Below, in pieces: positions 31,511 to 39,944 of a stretch of DNA of 42,401 nucleotides. Origin of the DNA: Chloroflexota bacterium (GTDB taxonomy: Bacteria > Chloroflexota > Dehalococcoidia > SHYB01). Numbering within the stretch: the first letter of the stretch is position 1; each line of letters begins with the position of its first letter. The position numbers and the translations under genes are program-made. Location: positions 1-42,401 of the forward strand of contig JACZVV010000014.1 in assembly GCA_022572465.1 (NCBI GenBank), written 5' to 3'. The notes under the pieces are model-generated. The model worked only from the letters and a program-made list of their open reading frames with translations, did not search any database and was not told the DNA's origin.

Positions 31511-31831
31511 ATGTACGTTATTCGGAGAGTCGCCAGGACACAGCCAGGAAAGGCCTGGAACGTGGCCAGCTATCTGGCCAAGATCTGCGAGGCCTATGAG
31601 GAAAAGGGCCGGAGCAAAGCTCAGATTTTCGTCGGCCACGGCCTGCCTGGAGACCAACACGTGGCCTATGCCCAGTGGACGCAAGAACGCATCGAGCCCA
31701 ATTTTCCTGCGGGTATCCCCAAAGCAGTCCTGGAGCTTCATAAAGCGATGATGGAGATGGTGACGGATTACACCATCGAGTTCTACCAGCTTGTCACTCC
31801 GGAGGAGCTCAAGGTGCGTAGCGGACGATAG
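31511..31831 (+). CDS. Small protein, probable dimeric alpha-beta barrel, 106 aa
   Basis: The start ATG 31511 has a strong CAGGAGG at 31497-31503, seven bases away. The predicted order of strands and helices (MYVIRRVARTQPGKAWNVAS, KAQIFVGHGLPGDQHVAYA, YTIEFYQLVTP) and the short length suggest a ferredoxin-like dimeric barrel of the ABM/NIPSNAP type. Such proteins degrade haem, act as monooxygenases or bind small molecules. There is no diagnostic active-site motif, so a function cannot be assigned. It has its own promoter and converges on the radical SAM gene. Confidence 0.7.
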   Translation: MYVIRRVARTQPGKAWNVASYLAKICEAYEEKGRSKAQIFVGHGLPGDQHVAYAQWTQERIEPNFPAGIPKAVLELHKAMMEMVTDYTIEFYQLVTPEELKVRSGR

Positions 31832-31883
31832 CCTGGGCTTGCTCCCGACTAAAGCGCATGGATATCGCGGGTGGTGATCCGTG

Positions 31884-32783
31884 TCACAGCGCCATGGCCA
31901 GTTGACGGGCAGGCGGGGGAGCCTCGGCGGGCGCAGGCAGCCTGCTCTTGGGCAGGTCGTATCGTTGGCGAAGGCCGTCGATGGCCAGCGACAGACGGTG
32001 GGCGTACTGTTGAGGCGCGCTCACCCCAGGGAACATTCGCCGGTAGCCGTCGAGCAGCTGGGGATAGTGCTCGTGGAGAAACCGGGTGAAGTGCTCCTTG
32101 ACCAGCGGGTTGAGCCGCAGCACCGTGTGGGACAGGAACCGGGCGCCGTGGCCGGCTGCCCTCCTGGCGACCTCGTCGAGGCTGGTCATCGAGTCGGTGA
32201 TGCCGGGCGCGACCGGCGCTAGCATCACGCCGGCGTTGACGCCGGCCCGGACCAGGCGCTCCATGGCCCGCAAGCGCTGAAGAGGCGGCGGCGTGCCGGG
32301 CTCCAGCCGGCGCCACACGTCCTCGTCCAGCGTGGTGATGCTGAAGCAGACGGTGCAGCCGGCGCGCTCGGTGAGGGACGCCAGCACGTCGATATCGCGC
32401 ACGATCATGCTGCCCTTGGTCACGATGGTCGCCGGCGTTCGATAGTCCCGCAGCGCTTCCAGGATGCCTCGCGTTACCCGGTAGCGTCCCTCGATGGGCT
32501 GGTAGGGGTCGGTGGCCGTGCCCAGGGCCACCATCTCACGCTTCCAGGATGGGCGGGCCAGCTCGCGGCGCAGCACCTCGGCCGCGTTGACCTTGACGAA
32601 GACGATGCTGGAGAAATCGTCTCCGGCGTCCAGGTCGAGGAAGCTATGGTAGCGCCGGGCGAAGCAGTAGTGGCAGCTGTGGACGCAGCCGCGATAGGGG
32701 TTGATGGACCAGGCGAAGTCCATGCCCCGCACGCGGTTGAGCAGGCTCTTGCAGCGGACCTCTTCGTACCTGGGCTTGGCCAT
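31884..32783 (-). CDS. Radical SAM protein, Rv2578c/SplB-like
   Basis: A 299-aa radical SAM enzyme. The start ATG 32783 has GGAGG six bases upstream. The [4Fe-4S] motif is C33-V-H-S-C37-H-Y-C40 in NPYRGCVHSCHYCFARRYH. ATDPYQPIEGRYRVTRG (about 93-109) and IVTKGSMIVRDIDVL follow in the barrel. These match the COG1533 group, which contains spore photoproduct lyase and the mycobacterial Rv2578c family. SplB repairs thymine dimers; the role of the short Rv2578c-like branch is not established. A SOS-box-like operator overlaps its promoter, in the same arrangement as at recA, so a DNA-damage role is a supported inference. Confidence 0.9.
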   Translation of the reverse strand: MAKPRYEEVRCKSLLNRVRGMDFAWSINPYRGCVHSCHYCFARRYHSFLDLDAGDDFSSIVFVKVNAAEVLRRELARPSWKREMVALGTATDPYQPIEGRYRVTRGILEALRDYRTPATIVTKGSMIVRDIDVLASLTERAGCTVCFSITTLDEDVWRRLEPGTPPPLQRLRAMERLVRAGVNAGVMLAPVAPGITDSMTSLDEVARRAAGHGARFLSHTVLRLNPLVKEHFTRFLHEHYPQLLDGYRRMFPGVSAPQQYAHRLSLAIDGLRQRYDLPKSRLPAPAEAPPPARQLAMAL

Positions 32784-32808
32784 GACCGCCTCCGCATAGG
32801 GTGGCGGC

Positions 32809-32837
32809 AAGGTAATACAGAACAAACGTGCTGTCAA
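32809..32837 (-). promoter_or_regulatory. Promoter of the radical SAM gene
   Basis: On the minus strand TTGACA (32837-32832), 17 bp, TACCTT (32814-32809). The -10 is the same hexamer as at recA. The SOS-like box 32820-32831 lies in the spacer. The leader is about 20 bases. Confidence 0.65.
32820..32831. promoter_or_regulatory. SOS-box-like operator (radical SAM gene)
   Basis: GAACAAACGTGC fits the Bacillus-type LexA consensus GAACRNRYGTTC with a single mismatch. Flanks included, CAGAACAAAYGTGCT is shared with the recA promoter over 15 bases. Confidence 0.65.
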
Positions 32838-32928
32838 TGGGAGTGTGTCGCCGAACCGCGATGCGTCGCGAGGGCAATCGTCGAGAGGTCCGGGGCGTCG
32901 AAGGCACCGGCATGCCTGTCCCCCCGCG

Positions 32929-32957
32929 TTGACATCGGCCAGGCGCTTACCTATGCT
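32929..32957 (+). promoter_or_regulatory. Promoter of the ferritin-like gene
   Basis: TTGACA (32929-32934), 17 bp, TATGCT (32952-32957), about 65 bases before ATG 33024. Confidence 0.6.
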
Positions 32958-33023
32958 CGTGGCAGCAGGCGTCTCGAAGACTCGGGTCGCAACGGGCACG
33001 CGGGACGCTGCGGAGGACGAGCC

Positions 33024-34160
33024 ATGACCAGCGGCGTCAGGCGGTCGAAAAGCGAGCTCTACGAGGAGCTAAAAGGGCGGCCCCACATTCGCCGATACCG
33101 GGAGGGCGACTATCGGCCGGGGGCGTGGTTCGACGCCGACCCCGGGACCGAGGACTGGGGAACCTGGGGGACCCGAGCCAAGCCCGGCAAGCGCGGCCTC
33201 ACGCTGATGGACATCAACGCCGCCGACGGCGTGCCGGTGCCCGATGTCGGCCCGCCGGTGATGGTCACCCGAGGCGGCGCCTGGCGCAGCGACGCCCCGC
33301 CGCGCCAGTGGGAGGTCAACGACAAGTACCTTATCTGGTCCGACAACGTCGTCAGCCTCTACGAGGAGGGCGCGTCGCGCCAGTGGTCGGCCACCCGGGA
33401 CATCCCGTGGGAATCGCTGACGCCCCTGCCGCCGGCGCTGGAGCGGGCCTACTGCCAGTTCATGACCCATCTGGCCTCGGTCGAGTACACCGCCAACGAC
33501 AGCCTGGCCCCGTGGGCCGCCAGGATCAACACCACCTTCCACGAGGTCAAGTTCTTCCTCTATCAGCAGATGGTCGACGAGGCGCGGCACTCGGAGGTCT
33601 TTCGCAAGCGCGCGCTGGCCGGCGGCGGAGGGCTCGGCGTCTCCAACGCCTACATCCCCGGCCTGCCGCTCTCCGGCCAGGCCAACCCCTTCCGCCAGAA
33701 GCTGAACGACGACTTCAACGCCCTGTCCTACTTCATTCAGTTCCTCTCCGAAGGAATCTTTCTGGACAACTTCCGGTTCTGCGAATTTCTGGCGCAGACC
33801 GATGTCGACCGCATCATCTTCGGCCGGGTCATGCAGGACGAGGCGCGGCACGTCTCCTACGGCGTGATGCGGTTGAAGTACTACCTCGAGCACGCCCCCG
33901 ACCGGCAAGCGGCGCTCGACGAGATGCACGCCATCGCCGACGAGGCCGAAATACTGAAGCAGTCCGTCGACATGGTGAACCCGCAGATCCTGGAGCCCCT
34001 GGCCATCATGGCCGGCGGCGGCGTGGACCGGATGGAGCAGGGGATGGACGTCTATCGCCAAGTCTGGACCAAGGTCGTCGAGGAGTACCTGCGGCGTTGC
34101 GACGTGGCCGGGTTCCCGCGCCGGGACCGCACGTACCTGTTCCACGAGCCGCCGTTCTGA
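33024..34160 (+). CDS. Ferritin-like diiron oxygenase/R2-like protein
   Basis: The start ATG 33024 has CGGAGG upstream and gives 378 aa; the frame runs back to 32646 without support. A four-helix diiron core carries a full ligand set: E154 (SVEYTAND), E186 and H189 (VDEARHSEVF), E243 (SEGIFLDN), E273 and H276 (QDEARHVSYG). This E-n-ExxH-n-E-n-ExxH pattern is that of R2-like ribonucleotide reductase subunits and of diiron N- or C-oxygenases. The N-terminal 130 residues form an extra domain. No class I RNR alpha subunit is nearby, so an oxygenase or desaturase role seems likelier. It sits between two SOS-box-like promoters, but its own promoter has no such box. Confidence 0.83.
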   Translation: MTSGVRRSKSELYEELKGRPHIRRYREGDYRPGAWFDADPGTEDWGTWGTRAKPGKRGLTLMDINAADGVPVPDVGPPVMVTRGGAWRSDAPPRQWEVNDKYLIWSDNVVSLYEEGASRQWSATRDIPWESLTPLPPALERAYCQFMTHLASVEYTANDSLAPWAARINTTFHEVKFFLYQQMVDEARHSEVFRKRALAGGGGLGVSNAYIPGLPLSGQANPFRQKLNDDFNALSYFIQFLSEGIFLDNFRFCEFLAQTDVDRIIFGRVMQDEARHVSYGVMRLKYYLEHAPDRQAALDEMHAIADEAEILKQSVDMVNPQILEPLAIMAGGGVDRMEQGMDVYRQVWTKVVEEYLRRCDVAGFPRRDRTYLFHEPPF

Positions 34161-34244
34161 GGTGCGGTCATCGATTATGGGATGCGACGTGACGCCACAC
34201 GTGACCGCCCCGAGGGCCGCGTCGGGGAGCGTGCCATGGGCCTA

Positions 34245-34273
34245 TTGTCGACTCAGAACAAATGTGCTACCTT
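34245..34273 (+). promoter_or_regulatory. recA promoter
   Basis: TTGTCG (34245-34250), 17 bp, TACCTT (34268-34273), preceded by TGC. The SOS-like box is in the spacer and reaches the -10. The leader is about 70 bases. Confidence 0.65.
34256..34267. promoter_or_regulatory. SOS-box-like operator at recA
   Basis: GAACAAATGTGC matches GAACRNRYGTTC with one mismatch. LexA bound here would cover the spacer and -10 of the recA promoter. A site at recA is the expected target and supports reading the twin at 32820-32831 the same way. Confidence 0.75.
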
Positions 34274-34347
34274 CCTCCAGACCCAGGCTAGCTGCAACCT
34301 CGACTGGCCTGTGAACCGACGGTAAGCGCAGAGAGGAGCGACGGGTG

Positions 34348-35427
34348 ATGCAGAGCGATAAGGAAAAGGCGCTGGAGATTGCCCTTGCGCAGATCGAAAA
34401 GCAGTACGGACGGGGCGCGGTCATGCGTCTGGGCGAGATCTCGCACCGGCTGACCACCGAGGCGATCCCCACGGGATCGCTCTCGTTGGACCTCGCCCTG
34501 GGCATCGGCGGCGTTCCCCGAGGCCGCATCATCGACATCTTCGGGACCGAGTCGTCGGGCAAGTCCACGTTGGGGCTGCACATTATCGCGGAGGCCCAGC
34601 GCATGGGAGGGCTGGCGGCCTATATCGACGTGGAGCACGCCATGGACCCGGCCTACGCCGCCCGGCTCGGCGTCGACATCGAGGGGCTGTACATCGCTCA
34701 GCCCGATTTTGCCGAGCAGGCGTTGGAGATCACCGAGGCGCTCGTCCGCAGCGGCGCCATCGACGTCATCGTGATCGACAGCGTTGCGGCCCTGGTGCCA
34801 CGGGCGGAGCTGGAAGGAGAAATGGGCGACCCACAGATGGGTCTCCAGGCCCGCCTGATGTCCCAGGCTCTCCGCAAGCTGACGGCGGCGATCAGCCGCT
34901 CCAAAACGTGCGCCGTATTCATCAACCAGCTCCGCGAGAAGGTCGGCGTTGTCTTCGGCAACCCCGAGGTGACGCCCGGCGGCAGGGCGTTGAAGTTCTA
35001 CTCCTCCGTCCGGATCGATCTGCGACGCATCGAGACGCTCAAGCAAGGCCAGGAAGCGATCGGAACGCGGGTCCGCGCCAAGGTCGTCAAGAACAAGGTG
35101 GCGCCTCCGTTCCGCGTCGCCGAGTTCGACATCATGTTCACCCATGGCATCAGCAAAGAGGGCGACCTGGTGGACCTGGGTATCCAGATGAATATCGTGA
35201 AGAAGTCGGGCTCATTCTTTACGTTCGGCGAGGCGAAGCTTGGCCAGGGCCGGGAGAACGCCAAGCAGTTCCTGAGGGAGCATGCTGAAATCGCCGGCGT
35301 CATCGAGCGCAAGATCCGGGCCGCCAGCGAGGCCGCGGGACCGCAGATCAAGCCGGCGCCCAAAGCTGATGACGGGCCCAAAGCTGATGACGTGAGGGAA
35401 GCTGCACCGCCAACCGCGATCTCCTGA
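34348..35427 (+). CDS. recA: Recombinase RecA
   Basis: RecA forms filaments on single-stranded DNA, drives strand exchange and triggers LexA self-cleavage. The 359-aa product (ATG 34348; a GTG three bases earlier is also possible, with AGGAG at 34334-34338) has the Walker [10 protein letters not shown] at 66-74, the catalytic E96 (DVEHAMDP), Walker [13 protein letters not shown], loop L1 [12 protein letters not shown] and loop L2 [16 protein letters not shown]. The C-terminal tail is variable and contains an 18-base direct repeat ([11 protein letters not shown]). Promoter and SOS box are described separately. No recX follows; a minus-strand cheA converges 86 bases on. Confidence 0.97.
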   Translation: MQSDKEKALEIALAQIEKQYGRGAVMRLGEISHRLTTEAIPTGSLSLDLALGIGGVPRGRIIDIFGTESSGKSTLGLHIIAEAQRMGGLAAYIDVEHAMDPAYAARLGVDIEGLYIAQPDFAEQALEITEALVRSGAIDVIVIDSVAALVPRAELEGEMGDPQMGLQARLMSQALRKLTAAISRSKTCAVFINQLREKVGVVFGNPEVTPGGRALKFYSSVRIDLRRIETLKQGQEAIGTRVRAKVVKNKVAPPFRVAEFDIMFTHGISKEGDLVDLGIQMNIVKKSGSFFTFGEAKLGQGRENAKQFLREHAEIAGVIERKIRAASEAAGPQIKPAPKADDGPKADDVREAAPPTAIS

Positions 35428-35461
35428 CCCGCGAACGATTCCCGGGTATCCCAGACCCTTC

Positions 35462-35477
35462 GCGCCTTGGCGCCTTT
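35462..35477 (+). terminator. Weak candidate terminator after recA
   Basis: GCGCC-TT-GGCGC (35462-35473) then CTTT. The stem is five pairs and the T-run is short, so this is a tentative call. A run of ten C lies just beyond at 35489-35498. Confidence 0.3.
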
Positions 35478-35513
35478 GTGGTCGACTGCCCCCCCCCCGA
35501 GACGAGACGAAGT

Positions 35514-37721
35514 CTAGGCGGCCAGCTGCTTCTCGGAAGTCGCCGCGGCTCGGGTTACCAGGTTGACCATGCTGGGAACGTCGACGATCAGCACGACCCG
35601 GCCGTCGGCCAGGATGCTGGCCCCGGAGATGCTTTTGACGTCGCCGACGTACTTGCTCAACGACTTGACGGTGAAGTCTTGCTGCGAGAGCACGGAGTCG
35701 ACTACCAGGCCCACCAATCGATCGCCCGCCCGCATGACGACGACGCAGGCCGCCGCGCCATCATTCCGTTCGGGCGTGGCCGCGGCGCTGAAGACTGCCG
35801 AGGCGTGAAGCAACGGGATGATCCGGTCCCGCAGGCGCATGACCTTCTGCCCTCCGACGGTATTGACCTTAGCCTGGTCCAGTCGGACGAGCTCCAGCAC
35901 GTAGACGACGGGGATCGCAAAGTGCGACGGGCCAAGAGTTACCAGGACGGCCTGGAGCGTGGCCAGCGTCAGGGGCAGCCGCAGCCTGATGGTGGTGCCG
36001 GCTCCAACCTTCGTCTCCACGCTGACGAAGCCGTGGATGGCCTCGATGTTGGTCTTGACGATATCCATCCCGACGCCGCGGCCTGAGATCTCGGTGGTGT
36101 TGGCCGAGGTGGAGTTTCCGGCCAAAAAGATGAGATCGAGGGCATCGGCCTCGGTGAGGCGATCGGCGGCCTCCGTGGTGATGAGGCCCTTTTCCACTGC
36201 GGAATCGCGCACTTTGTTGGCGTCGATCCCCCGCCCGTCATCTTCCACCGTAATGAAGATGTGGCCCTGCTCCTGGTAGGCGTTGAGCCGGATCCTCGCC
36301 GTCGCCGCCTTGCCAGAAGCGGCACGCTCCTCGGCGGACTCGACTCCATGGTCGATGCTGTTGCGGAGCAAGTGGACCAGGGGATCGCGGATGCGCTCGA
36401 TGACCGTTCGGTCGATCTCCGTATCCTGCCCTTCGACCACGAACTCGACCTGCTTGTTCATCTTGTGGGCCAGGTCGCGCATCATCCTGGGGAACGCGTT
36501 GAACACCGTCCCAATCGGGAGCATGCGGATCTTCATGATTTCTTCTTGTAGCTGGTCGACCACTTTGATGATGTGGGACGATGTCTGGGCCAGAGACGTG
36601 ACGTCTCGATCGTCGCGGTGGCTGACCTCCAACGACCTTGAGATCTCGGCGATCCGGGTGCGATCGATCACCAGTTCGCCGATGAGATTCATGAGACTGT
36701 CCAGCCGCTCGACGTCGATGCGCACGGTCTGGGATGAGCCCGATTTCAGGGCTCCAGCTGCCGGAGGGGTTGCGTCGGCCTCCGCGCGGGCGCCGGGCTG
36801 GTTTTGCGTGGACGGACGGTTTGGCGGTGGTTGGTCCGCTGCCGCCACGGCGTCGTCGACGAGAGCAGGCGACTGTGCGGCCTTCGGCGTCGGTTGCGGC
36901 GCCTGGGCCGCTTCCGCCGGCGGGCCTTCGTCATGGCGATAGGGAGTGATCTTGACGTGCTTTATCTCGGCGACCGTGCCGATGGCCTCGGCTATTCGGT
37001 CCGCCGACACGCCGGTCAGGAGGATCAGCTCCAGGTCCGGGTCGTTGGTCGTCCCTTCGAGAATTTGTTCGATGGACTGGCTCGAGCCCAGGATCTCGCT
37101 CAGATCGGTGACTTCGTTGATTACCTGGAACAACCGGGCCGCTGGGAAGGTGGCCTCCTCGTGCACCGTGAGCTCGACTCGGAAGGCGGACTTCAGCGCC
37201 GAGAGGCCGGTTTGCAGCATGTCCACGGCGGCTGCGTCGAGCGTCGCGCCGTCGGGGGCAGCCGCGGGCGCTGTTTCCCGGCTTTTCTTTCCCTTTTTTT
37301 GCGGAGGTGATTCGGAAACATCAGCGCCGGGGTCGACCACCGCTTCGAGCCGAATCACGGCTGCTCTGATGTCCGGCTCTGGTGTTTCCGCGTCGACCAG
37401 GGCCTGTTTGAGCAACCGGAGCACGTCGAGACCCTGGAGCAGGGCATCGATCACCTCAGTGGTGATGGGAAGAGAGGCTTTCCGGACCAGGTCCAGGACA
37501 CTCTCCATGGCATGGCCCACCTCGGCCATGTGACCGTATCCCAACATGCCCGACGAGCCTTTGAGCGTGTGGGCTGCGCGAAAGATCTCCTGGAGGAGAT
37601 CGGGATCCTCACCTTGCTGCTCCAGCTTGAGGATCGAATCGTCCAGGAGCTGGAGCTGTTCGTCGGCCTCTTCGAGGAAGACCTTGAGGTCTTCAGGCGT
37701 GATGTCTGAGGCTAGTTCCAC
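35514..37721 (-). CDS. cheA: CheA-type histidine kinase
   Basis: A 735-aa hybrid of the CheA family (GTG start 37721). The Hpt/P1 domain holds the phosphorylated H51 in FRAAHTLKGSSGMLG. A second domain at about 170-260 (VELTVHEEATFPAARLF) resembles a degenerate P2. A Pro/Ala/Gln-rich linker covers about 262-328. Dimerisation P3 is at about 330-395, with the N box HLLRNSIDHG (450-459), G1 DDGRGID (494-500) and G2 GRGVGMD (547-553), then a CheW-like domain from about 585. It would relay a receptor signal to CheY. No cheW, cheY, mcp or flagellar gene is present nearby, so the signal and output are unknown. It may serve surface motility or another response. Confidence 0.94.
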   Translation of the reverse strand: MELASDITPEDLKVFLEEADEQLQLLDDSILKLEQQGEDPDLLQEIFRAAHTLKGSSGMLGYGHMAEVGHAMESVLDLVRKASLPITTEVIDALLQGLDVLRLLKQALVDAETPEPDIRAAVIRLEAVVDPGADVSESPPQKKGKKSRETAPAAAPDGATLDAAAVDMLQTGLSALKSAFRVELTVHEEATFPAARLFQVINEVTDLSEILGSSQSIEQILEGTTNDPDLELILLTGVSADRIAEAIGTVAEIKHVKITPYRHDEGPPAEAAQAPQPTPKAAQSPALVDDAVAAADQPPPNRPSTQNQPGARAEADATPPAAGALKSGSSQTVRIDVERLDSLMNLIGELVIDRTRIAEISRSLEVSHRDDRDVTSLAQTSSHIIKVVDQLQEEIMKIRMLPIGTVFNAFPRMMRDLAHKMNKQVEFVVEGQDTEIDRTVIERIRDPLVHLLRNSIDHGVESAEERAASGKAATARIRLNAYQEQGHIFITVEDDGRGIDANKVRDSAVEKGLITTEAADRLTEADALDLIFLAGNSTSANTTEISGRGVGMDIVKTNIEAIHGFVSVETKVGAGTTIRLRLPLTLATLQAVLVTLGPSHFAIPVVYVLELVRLDQAKVNTVGGQKVMRLRDRIIPLLHASAVFSAAATPERNDGAAACVVVMRAGDRLVGLVVDSVLSQQDFTVKSLSKYVGDVKSISGASILADGRVVLIVDVPSMVNLVTRAAATSEKQLAA

Positions 37722-37867
37722 GGCGTGGTCCTGGTCGAGTTGACGTTTAGAGCGAGGCAGATGACGGGCCCATCTCGCTTCGGATGCGCGCTCACATATG
37801 AACGCTAACGGGAACCGACATGGAAGAGGACTGGGTGGGCCACCAATTCGGCTACAGGAAAACCCAC

Positions 37868-37897
37868 AAGATAGATTTGCAATGTCAAATCTGATAA
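37868..37897 (-). promoter_or_regulatory. Possible cheA promoter with an operator-like dyad
   Basis: On the minus strand TTATCA (37897-37892), 18 bp, TATCTT (37873-37868). The spacer holds an inverted repeat AGATTTG-CAATGT-CAAATCT (37873-37892, overlapping the hexamers by one base at each end). A dimeric regulator could bind there. This is in the 401-base gene-free stretch 37722-38122, which otherwise holds the plus-strand promoter at 37992-38020 and no gene. Confidence 0.4.
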
Positions 37898-37991
37898 CGA
37901 ACTTCCCAAAGGCAGGATCGAGCGGTCGAGGGCCAACGGCGCCGCTGGTGGCGCGCACCGTTTCGCTGGAGGTATGCCCCCAATCGCCGCG

Positions 37992-38020
37992 TTGACAGCT
38001 CTCTGAGGCGCCGTTACGCT
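37992..38020 (+). promoter_or_regulatory. Promoter of the CMD-like gene
   Basis: TTGACA (37992-37997), 17 bp, TACGCT (38015-38020), about 105 bases before ATG 38123. Confidence 0.5.
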
Positions 38021-38122
38021 ACCGTACGCTGCGGCGAGACCTTGTGAAAGGCGGGCCGCGGCAAGAATAAATCGAGGCGGCTGCTCCGGGATCCGCGGGC
38101 GGCGCCTCGGGAGGTAAACACC

Positions 38123-38437
38123 ATGACCACGCAGCCACCACGCCCGGCGTTCGAGGAGCTCATGCCGCGATTCGGCGAGCTCACCCGCGACGTTCTGTTC
38201 GGCGACATTTGGGAGCGGCCGGGCCTCTCGAAACGCGATCGAAGTCTGATCGTCGTCGCCGCGCTGACGGTCCTGTATCGCACCGACCAGCTCCGCGGGC
38301 ATATCCGCCGGGCACTGGAAAACGGCCTGACCAAGGATGAGCTGAGCGAGGTGTTCCAGCACCTGGCCTTTTACGGCGGTTGGCCCGTGGCCGTCAACGC
38401 CTTCACCGTGGCCAAAGAGGTCTTCGACAGCCAGTAG
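38123..38437 (+). CDS. Carboxymuconolactone decarboxylase-family protein
   Basis: A 104-aa all-helical CMD protein. LSKRDRSLIVVAALTVLYR, then DQLRGHIRRALENGLTKDELSEVFQHLAFYGGWP, matches the CMD core (quoted in two parts, about 45-88). The conserved H64-type histidine lies in GHIRRALENG. The CxxC of the AhpD peroxidase branch is absent, so this is closer to the decarboxylase branch. Members act in beta-ketoadipate-type aromatic breakdown, but the short stand-alone forms are often uncharacterised. It may open the plus-strand run that continues with an amidohydrolase. Confidence 0.85.
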   Translation: MTTQPPRPAFEELMPRFGELTRDVLFGDIWERPGLSKRDRSLIVVAALTVLYRTDQLRGHIRRALENGLTKDELSEVFQHLAFYGGWPVAVNAFTVAKEVFDSQ

Positions 38438-38573
38438 GGCCGGCGGTCCGGCTCTGATGAGACGGCGGCGTCTTCTTCTTGACTGGCCCTGAAACCAGGT
38501 GTACGATGCCACAAATCTCATTGGATGCTGGTGCCGTCGCGACCTTGCGGCGGTCGAGAGGAGGAGGCCCAGA

Positions 38574-39797
38574 ATGTCCGGAAACGGTGCTTTTCGGTTC
38601 GTCGATGCCGATGGTCATGTTCTCGAGCACCCCACGCGCTACGTCGATCTGGCGCCCGAGGGGTTCAAGGAGCGGATCTGGCATATCGAGACCAAGAACG
38701 ACGGCTCTGAGTGGCTCCATTACAACGGCGACGTAGGGACCGCCAACGGCATGGCGGCCGCGGGCGTCGCCGGCATGTCGGCGGAGAGGCGCGAAGCTGC
38801 CTTTCGAGGCGAGCTCCTGTACACGAAAGTGGCGCCCGCGGCCTTCGAGCCAGGCCCCCGCCTGGAGGACATGGCCAACGATGGCATCGACCAGTCGGTC
38901 CTCTATCCCACGATGCTGTTGGCTCTGGCGTCCCTCAAGGACGCTGAGTTTGCCGCGGTCCAGGCCCGGGTCTACAACGATTGGCTGGCGGAGTATTGCA
39001 GCGCCGATCGCAACCGGCTCTTCGGTGTGGCGGCGGTGCCTCAACAGGACTTGAAGAGGGCGATCGAGGAGGTCTACCGGGCCAAGAAGCAGGGTCACGT
39101 TGCCATCTTCCTTCGGCCGAACCCCATGGTCGACGGGCAGTACTTCGACGACCCGGTCTACGAGCCTTTGTGGAAGGCCTGCGAGGAGACGGATATGGCC
39201 ATCGGGTTCCATCCGTTCCTGGCGCCCGACCTGCCCGGGGCCTGCCGGGCGCTTCATCTCGGCAATCGCAGCACGACCGGCGACCTCCAGGGCGGCTCGC
39301 AGCCCGGCGGCATCGCGCCCTTCGGCAACGTCTACTTCACGCAGGCCATCGCGAACCCCTTCGACATGATGCTCACGATCTCCTACCTGTTGGCGGGAGG
39401 CGTCTGCGAGAGGCATCCGAGCCTGAAGTGCATCTTCCTGGAGGCCAACGGCGGCTGGATCGTCCCGTGGCTGGAGCGTCTCGACCACCACGCCGAGATC
39501 TTTAGCTGGGACGTGCCCGACCTGAAGATGCTGCCGTCGGAGTACTTCAAGCGGCAGTGCTGGATCAGCTTCGATACCGACGAGAGCACCCTGGCGTTCA
39601 CGGCCAACAGTCCCCTGGTCGGCGCGGACCGGATCATTTGGGCCAGCGACTATCCCCACCCGGATGCCAAGTATCCCGGCACGACCGAAGAGCTCAAGAA
39701 GTCCGTCGCTCCACTGAGCGATGATCAGAAGGCAAGGGTGTATGGCGAGAACGCCGCGGACCTGTATGGGCTGCCTTCGCTGAAGAAGGCGGCCTAG
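38574..39797 (+). CDS. Amidohydrolase 2 family metal-dependent hydrolase (second)
   Basis: The start ATG 38574 has a strong GAGGAGGAG upstream, which overrides earlier in-frame codons; the product is 407 aa. VDADGHVLEHPTRYVD opens the barrel with the DxH motif. YNDWLAEYCSAD, the histidine in IGFHPFLAP, FLEANGGWIVPWLERLDHH and the terminal ASDYPHPDAKYPG (metal Asp) complete the site. It is 45 residues longer than the 9463 paralogue, with insertions around residues 50-75 and 225-250. It is expected to hydrolyse or decarboxylate an aromatic-derived acid; the substrate is unknown. The CMD-like gene lies upstream and a tandem dimeric-barrel protein downstream. Confidence 0.87.
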   Translation: MSGNGAFRFVDADGHVLEHPTRYVDLAPEGFKERIWHIETKNDGSEWLHYNGDVGTANGMAAAGVAGMSAERREAAFRGELLYTKVAPAAFEPGPRLEDMANDGIDQSVLYPTMLLALASLKDAEFAAVQARVYNDWLAEYCSADRNRLFGVAAVPQQDLKRAIEEVYRAKKQGHVAIFLRPNPMVDGQYFDDPVYEPLWKACEETDMAIGFHPFLAPDLPGACRALHLGNRSTTGDLQGGSQPGGIAPFGNVYFTQAIANPFDMMLTISYLLAGGVCERHPSLKCIFLEANGGWIVPWLERLDHHAEIFSWDVPDLKMLPSEYFKRQCWISFDTDESTLAFTANSPLVGADRIIWASDYPHPDAKYPGTTEELKKSVAPLSDDQKARVYGENAADLYGLPSLKKAA

Positions 39798-39944
39798 CGG
39801 GAGCCTGCCGCGCGCCTCGGACGTGCTCGCCGCGAAACCCCGGTCCGCCAGGATGAGCGCCGGTCGTCGCGGCGTCGGGCGGATTGGGCGAACCGCCGCC
39901 TCTCGGCATCAGCCTGGAGGCGGCGCTGTTTTCAGGAGCGTCCT

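Noticed and set aside
35489-35498. Run of ten C residues between recA and cheA
   Set aside because: Intergenic homopolymer with no link to either frame; it could be a slippage tract or an assembly artefact.
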